Assembly (NCBI GenBank): GCA_018065205.1
Contig: JAGHTR010000040.1
Span: 1-8,206, forward strand
Length of the DNA: 8,206 nucleotides
Direction of reading: 5' to 3'
Origin: Candidatus Colicola caccequi
Lineage (GTDB): Bacteria; Bacteroidota; Bacteroidia; Bacteroidales; Paludibacteraceae
The position numbers were made by a program, and so were the translations under genes. Of the stretch, positions 4,451 through 8,206 are shown piece by piece. The stretch's first letter is position 1, and each line of letters opens with the position of its first letter. The notes below the pieces were generated by a model. It did no database searches and had not been told where the DNA came from. It saw nothing but the letters and a program-made list of their open reading frames with translations.

Positions 4451-7062
4451 TGAAAAAGATACTTATCATATTATGTTGCTTGGTGGGCCTGGTAGGTTGG
4501 GCGCAGGAGGTGGGAACGCAGGATGCGAGTGCACCTCAAATTGAATATACCTATCAGCGTAACACGTACGAGATTGCGGACATCACCGTGACAGGTGCCG
4601 ATAGTTACGAGGACTTCGTGCTGATTGGCTTTTCTGGTCTGGCGGTAGGCGACAAGATAGATGTGCCGGGTGACCAAATAACCAAGGCCATCCGTCGTTT
4701 CTGGAAACAAGGTATGTTCGCCGATGTCAAGATAGTAGCCACCAAGATAGAAGGGGATAAGATATGGCTTGAGATGCGCTTCGTGCAACGGCCCCGTATA
4801 TCCTCCGTGGAGTATGAAGGACTCAAGAAAAGCGAGAAAGAAGACTTGGAAGTAAAAGTAGGTATTACTCGTGGCAACCAGATGACGCCTAACTTGTCGG
4901 ACCGCGCCGAGACCGTCATCAAGAAATACTTCGCCGAAAAAGGTTTCCATAACACCCGCGTGCTAGTTAAACAAGATCCGGACCGTGATCACCCGGGTTA
5001 TGTAAAAGTGACCATCAAGGTGGATAAACAATTCAAGACGAAAGTAGGCAAGATATACATAACAGGTAACGAGGCTTTGACGGATGTTAAAATCAACAAA
5101 GCCATGAAGAAAACCAACGATAACCATATTGTTAACTTGTTCCGCACCAAGAAATTCGTGCAAGACCTGTACGAAAAAGATAAAGAGGCCGTCATTGAGA
5201 AGTACAACGAGATTGGTTACCGCGATGCGTATATCGTTTCCGATAGTGTGGTACCTAACCCGGATGACCCGACTCGCGTAGATGTGTATTTGGAGGTGTA
5301 TGAAGGTGAGAAATACTACATGCGTGACATTACATGGGTAGGTAATACCATTTATCCGTATGACTACCTTAACCGCGTATTAGGCGTTAAGAAAGGTGAT
5401 GTATACAACCTCAAGCAACTCAATAAACGTTTGATAGAGGATGATGATGCCGTATCTAAACTATATACGGACCAAGGTTACTTGTTCTTTAATGTAGATC
5501 CGGTAGAGGTCAAGATTGAAGGCGATAGTATTGACTTTGAGATGCGTGTTTATGAAGGTAAGCCGGCTACAATCAATCAAATCAATATCGTCGGCAATAC
5601 CCGCGTTTATGAGCACGTTGTTCGCCGTGAACTATACACCAAGCCCGGACAATTATACAGTCAGTCCGACATTATGCGTTCACTGCGTGAATTGGCCCAG
5701 ATGGGGCATTTTGACCAAGAAAAACTTGTGCCCGATATTCAGCCTAATCCGGAGGATGGAACGGTAGATATAACCTATCAGTTAGAGACCAAGTCCAGCG
5801 ACCAGATTGAGTTCTCGTTAGGATGGGGCGCTACCGGACTGGTGGGCTCATTGGGACTGAAATTCACTAACTTTGCAATTCAGAACTTATTCAATAAGAA
5901 AGCCTATCGTATCGTTCCGCAAGGCGAAGGACAGACATTTGCTATTAACTTCCGCACGAATGGTATTTACTACAACGCTGTGAGCTTGAGTTTCATGGAA
6001 CCATGGATTGGCGGTAAGCGTCCTAACTCCCTTAGCTTTAGTGCTTTCTTCTCATCCCAAACCGGTTACTCGGACCGTTATTATCAGGCCTACCAGAACC
6101 TATATAATAACTACTACTCTAATTACTACTACACCGGTAACTCGGATTACTATCAGCAACTGCAAGAGTCCGAAGCGGACCCGGATAAGTACTTGCGTAC
6201 AGTAGGTGTGAGCATCGGTTATGGTAAGCGACTCAAATGGCCGGATGATTACTTCACCCTCTATACAGAATTGAGTTATCAGATGTATTGGATGAAAGAT
6301 TGGCCCTACTTACTGGTAGCTAATGGTAAATGTCATAACTTAGCACTGACGTTGCAACTGTCTCGCTCCAGTATAGATAATCCTATCTACACTCGTCGTG
6401 GTTCATCGTTTACACTCTCTGCTAAGATTACTCCGCCATGGTCGGCTATCCGTGGATTGAGCAACTCCGATTTGGCTGATATGGCTACTTCGGGACGTAC
6501 CGCTGAGTTGTACGAGATGATTGAGTACTACAAGCTTAAGTTCGCCGGTAAAGTCTTTACACCTCTTACTCCTGATGGTAAACTGGTGCTGATGGCTCGC
6601 GCCGAATGGGGATACTTAGGTTCATACAATAAATACACCAAGTCTCCTTTCGAGACTTTCTACATGGGTGGCGATGGTATGTCGGGTTACTCCAGTTACT
6701 CCACCGAATATGTAGCTATGCGTGGTTATTCGTCCGGCTCAATGACGCCGTATGATTACACGACTTCGCGCAATATGGGCTATGTATATGATAAGTTCAC
6801 CTTGGAGTTGCGTTATCCCATCTCGCTTGAACAACGAGCTACTATCTGGTGCTTAGCCTTCCTGGAGGCCGGTAACTGCTTTGCCGATATCAAGGACTTC
6901 AATCCGTTTAACCTCAAACGTAGTGCCGGTTTAGGCGTACGTATCTTCCTGCCGATGTTTGGATTATTAGGCGTTGACTGGGGTTGGGGCTTTGATGATA
7001 TTAATGGAAATAAATCATATAGTGGTTCACAATTCCACTTCGTTTTAGGTCAAGAATTATAA
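4450..7062 (+). CDS. bamA: Outer-membrane protein assembly factor BamA
   Basis: BamA is the core of the BAM complex and folds beta-barrel proteins into the outer membrane. The 870-residue product has a signal peptide (1-18, MKKILIILCCLVGLVGWA, cut before Gln19). Five POTRA domains follow at about 40-115, 116-195, 197-285, 288-368 and 372-447, each with the strand-turn pattern seen in I-x-x-x-G-N/A (DITVTGA, KIYITGNEAL, DITWVGNTIY, QINIVGNTRV). A 16-strand Omp85 barrel spans about 450-870, with the loop-6 motif MRGY at 757-760 in place of the common VRGF/Y. A tyrosine-dense loop lies at 544-568. The start appears to be TTG 4450: an in-frame stop lies at 4420-4422, no ATG or GTG lies between, and later starts would destroy the signal peptide. 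No Shine-Dalgarno site is present; hexamer repeats form the leader. The stop is 10 bases before the first skp-like gene. Confidence 0.95.
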   Translation: MKKILIILCCLVGLVGWAQEVGTQDASAPQIEYTYQRNTYEIADITVTGADSYEDFVLIGFSGLAVGDKIDVPGDQITKAIRRFWKQGMFADVKIVATKIEGDKIWLEMRFVQRPRISSVEYEGLKKSEKEDLEVKVGITRGNQMTPNLSDRAETVIKKYFAEKGFHNTRVLVKQDPDRDHPGYVKVTIKVDKQFKTKVGKIYITGNEALTDVKINKAMKKTNDNHIVNLFRTKKFVQDLYEKDKEAVIEKYNEIGYRDAYIVSDSVVPNPDDPTRVDVYLEVYEGEKYYMRDITWVGNTIYPYDYLNRVLGVKKGDVYNLKQLNKRLIEDDDAVSKLYTDQGYLFFNVDPVEVKIEGDSIDFEMRVYEGKPATINQINIVGNTRVYEHVVRRELYTKPGQLYSQSDIMRSLRELAQMGHFDQEKLVPDIQPNPEDGTVDITYQLETKSSDQIEFSLGWGATGLVGSLGLKFTNFAIQNLFNKKAYRIVPQGEGQTFAINFRTNGIYYNAVSLSFMEPWIGGKRPNSLSFSAFFSSQTGYSDRYYQAYQNLYNNYYSNYYYTGNSDYYQQLQESEADPDKYLRTVGVSIGYGKRLKWPDDYFTLYTELSYQMYWMKDWPYLLVANGKCHNLALTLQLSRSSIDNPIYTRRGSSFTLSAKITPPWSAIRGLSNSDLADMATSGRTAELYEMIEYYKLKFAGKVFTPLTPDGKLVLMARAEWGYLGSYNKYTKSPFETFYMGGDGMSGYSSYSTEYVAMRGYSSGSMTPYDYTTSRNMGYVYDKFTLELRYPISLEQRATIWCLAFLEAGNCFADIKDFNPFNLKRSAGLGVRIFLPMFGLLGVDWGWGFDDINGNKSYSGSQFHFVLGQEL

Positions 7063-7072
7063 TAAAAAACGT

Positions 7073-7591
7073 ATGAAAAAATATTTTGGTATACTTTTTG
7101 CATTGATAGCATTGCCGACTATGGCAGCACTCAAGAATATGGACATTGCGTACGTGGATTTGCAGTATATCCTCAAGAACCTGCCGCAGTACGAGAGTGC
7201 TAACGACCAACTGAATATCATTTCTAAGCGGTGGCAGAAAGAGATTGATACGGCCGACCAGGAAGCAAAAGTGTTGGTGGCTAATTACCAGACTGAACAA
7301 ATATTCCTCACCGAGACCATGAAGAAAAAACGTGAAGAGGAGATTCTGGCCAAGGAGAATGAAGTGCTGGAACTCAAACGTAAGTACTTTGGTCAAGATG
7401 GTGAATTGTTTAAAAAACGTGAAGCATTGCTCAAACCTATCCAAGATGAGGTGTATGCTGCTATTCAGGAAGTGGCAAACGAGCAGTTTATTAAGATAGT
7501 TAAAGATCGCAGTGCCGACCCATCACTCATCTATATGTCAAATAAATTGGATGTATCCGATGCTGTACTACAGAAATTAGGAGCAAAGTAA
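7073..7591 (+). CDS. OmpH/Skp-family periplasmic chaperone (first copy)
   Basis: Skp/OmpH proteins are periplasmic trimers that hold unfolded outer-membrane proteins for delivery to BamA. The 172-residue product has a signal peptide (about 1-18, MKKYFGILFALIALPTMA). The family's N-terminal strand IAYVDLQYILKNLPQYESA (25-43) follows. A long charged coiled coil spans about 45-130 (KRWQKEIDTADQEAK, KKKREEEILAKENEVLELKRK). The C-terminal part returns to the body domain (ADPSLIYMSNKLDVSDAVLQKLG), as in Bacteroidales copies I recall. The gene starts 10 bases after bamA with an A-rich leader (AATAAAAAACGT), so it should be co-transcribed. It shares only the general fold and layout with the second copy downstream, so the pair looks anciently diverged rather than a recent duplication. 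Confidence 0.9.
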   Translation: MKKYFGILFALIALPTMAALKNMDIAYVDLQYILKNLPQYESANDQLNIISKRWQKEIDTADQEAKVLVANYQTEQIFLTETMKKKREEEILAKENEVLELKRKYFGQDGELFKKREALLKPIQDEVYAAIQEVANEQFIKIVKDRSADPSLIYMSNKLDVSDAVLQKLGAK

Positions 7592-7632
7592 CGTTGAGAG
7601 TTTAGAGTTTAGCGTTTAACGTTGAGAGTTGA
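7591..7632 (+). repeat. Tandem heptamer array (six units) between the two skp-like genes
   Basis: Six consecutive 7-base units of consensus RMGTTKA start at the last base of the first skp stop codon: ACGTTGA, GAGTTTA twice, GCGTTTA, ACGTTGA and GAGTTGA. A 13-base direct copy, AACGTTGAGAGTT, lies at 7590-7602 and 7618-7630. The array is followed by a 30-base A/T-rich leader (7633-7662) directly before the second skp ATG. No promoter of the TTTG/TAnnTTTG form is visible in the gap. Confidence 0.85.
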
Positions 7633-7662
7633 AAATTATTAACAAATAAAATTTATACAACA

Positions 7663-8154
7663 ATGAAAAAATTATTTATTATTCTTGCAATGGCTATGCC
7701 GATGTTGGCAAGCGCACAAAAAGTAGGTCACATTAATACGGCTGAATTATTCCAACAGATGCCTGAAGTGAACCACGTTAGGCAACAAATTGACTCGCTG
7801 TCCGCTCAATACGAAACGATGTTGAGTAGCATGCAGGACGAGTACAAGAAGAAACTGGAAGACTATCAGAAGAACCAGTCCACGATGACCGATGCTATGC
7901 GCCAAATCCAAGAAGAGGATTTGTACACCATGCAACAACGTATTCAAACCGCCTATCAAACGGCTGAACAGGATATTCAAAAGAAACAACAAGAACTGTT
8001 GGCTCCTATCCACGAGAAACTGACGAAAGCTATTCAAACGGTTGGCGAAAAGGAAGGCTATACCTATATCTACGATGCACAGGCATTGCTGTATATTGCC
8101 AAGGACGCACATGATGTAATGGCTCCTGTTAAAGCTGAGTTGGGACTGAAATAA
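7663..8154 (+). CDS. OmpH/Skp-family periplasmic chaperone (second copy)
   Basis: The 163-residue product has a clear signal peptide (MKKLFIILAMAMPMLASA, cut before Gln19). The conserved body strand KVGHINTAELFQQMPEV (20-36) follows. A Gln/Lys/Glu-rich coiled coil spans about 38-115 (LSAQYETMLSSMQDEYKKKL, QQRIQTAYQTAEQDIQKKQQ). The C-terminal body segment is GYTYIYDAQALLYIAKDAHDV, then VKAELGLK. This end differs from that of the first copy, matching the usual arrangement of two unlike ompH genes after bamA in Bacteroidales. The two proteins may form separate trimers or serve different clients; that is inference. The ATG follows an A-rich leader (ATACAACA) typical of the phylum, with no Shine-Dalgarno site. 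The stop is 7 bases before the next start. Confidence 0.9.
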   Translation: MKKLFIILAMAMPMLASAQKVGHINTAELFQQMPEVNHVRQQIDSLSAQYETMLSSMQDEYKKKLEDYQKNQSTMTDAMRQIQEEDLYTMQQRIQTAYQTAEQDIQKKQQELLAPIHEKLTKAIQTVGEKEGYTYIYDAQALLYIAKDAHDVMAPVKAELGLK

Positions 8155-8161
8155 TCCTATC

Positions 8162-8206
8162 ATGGCTGACGGCTATTTAGAATCACACTACGCGGAGTAT
8201 GAGAAG
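8162..8206 (+). CDS. Start of an unrecognised gene (3' partial)
   Basis: An ATG 7 bases after the second skp stop opens a frame that runs off the window after 15 codons: MADGYLESHYAEYEK. The charged, helical start with Tyr-Leu-Glu and Tyr-Glu-Lys resembles short basic hypothetical proteins in Bacteroidales. It does not look like the start of glutamate racemase (murI), which I recall following ompH in some relatives. Spacing suggests it is in the same operon. Too little is present to assign a function. Confidence 0.5.
   Translation, partial: MADGYLESHYAEYEK

Noticed and set aside
4471..4950. Long antisense ORF opposite bamA
   Set aside because: It is the complement of a well-supported gene, with no recognisable domain or promoter.
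7747..8163. Antisense ORF opposite the second skp-like gene
   Set aside because: Its Leu-rich sequence is explained by the complement of Gln/Lys-rich coiled-coil codons.

Overview
The window looks like a chromosomal segment of a member of the Bacteroidales (Bacteroidota), probably from a gut- or rumen-type community. This rests on four things: the Bacteroidota promoter form (TTTG, 20 bp, TAnnTTTG) at 2892-2923; the lack of Shine-Dalgarno sites, with A-rich leaders instead; the gene order outer-membrane barrel protein, uppS, bamA, and two ompH/skp genes; and a C-terminal surface-protein domain I associate with Bacteroidales. Every gene I can support is on the + strand. No tRNA, rRNA, CRISPR array or insertion sequence was seen.

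Layout. (1) 2-1474 is the 3' part of a gene for a long helical surface-type protein. Its C-terminal half is a beta-rich domain ending in a short tail that resembles a sorting signal. (2) 1489-1629 encodes an unrecognised 46-residue peptide ending in Gly-Gly. (3) 1651-2880 is hflX, a ribosome-associated GTPase. (4) A 52-base gap holds a terminator-like hairpin that overlaps a strong promoter. (5) 2933-3616 encodes an outer-membrane beta-barrel protein of DUF6089 type. (6) uppS follows after 2 bases. (7) A 96-base array of about 16 hexamers starts inside the uppS stop codon and runs up to the start of bamA. (8) bamA appears to start with TTG. (9) Two OmpH/Skp-like chaperone genes follow, separated by a heptamer array. 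(10) The first 15 codons of another gene lie at the right edge.

From 2916 onward the genes form a plausible envelope-biogenesis operon. UppS makes the C55 lipid carrier for peptidoglycan and surface polysaccharide. The Skp-like proteins carry unfolded outer-membrane proteins through the periplasm, and BamA inserts them. The DUF6089-type barrel is a likely client.

The most unusual signal is a hexanucleotide pattern of the type RACGNN, best seen as AACGYA. It occurs between uppS and bamA, as an Asn-Ala linker in the first protein, as an apparent insertion in HflX, and weakly just before the hflX start. A different 7-base repeat precedes the second skp gene. The window itself holds familiar housekeeping genes; the repeat family is the candidate for something undescribed.
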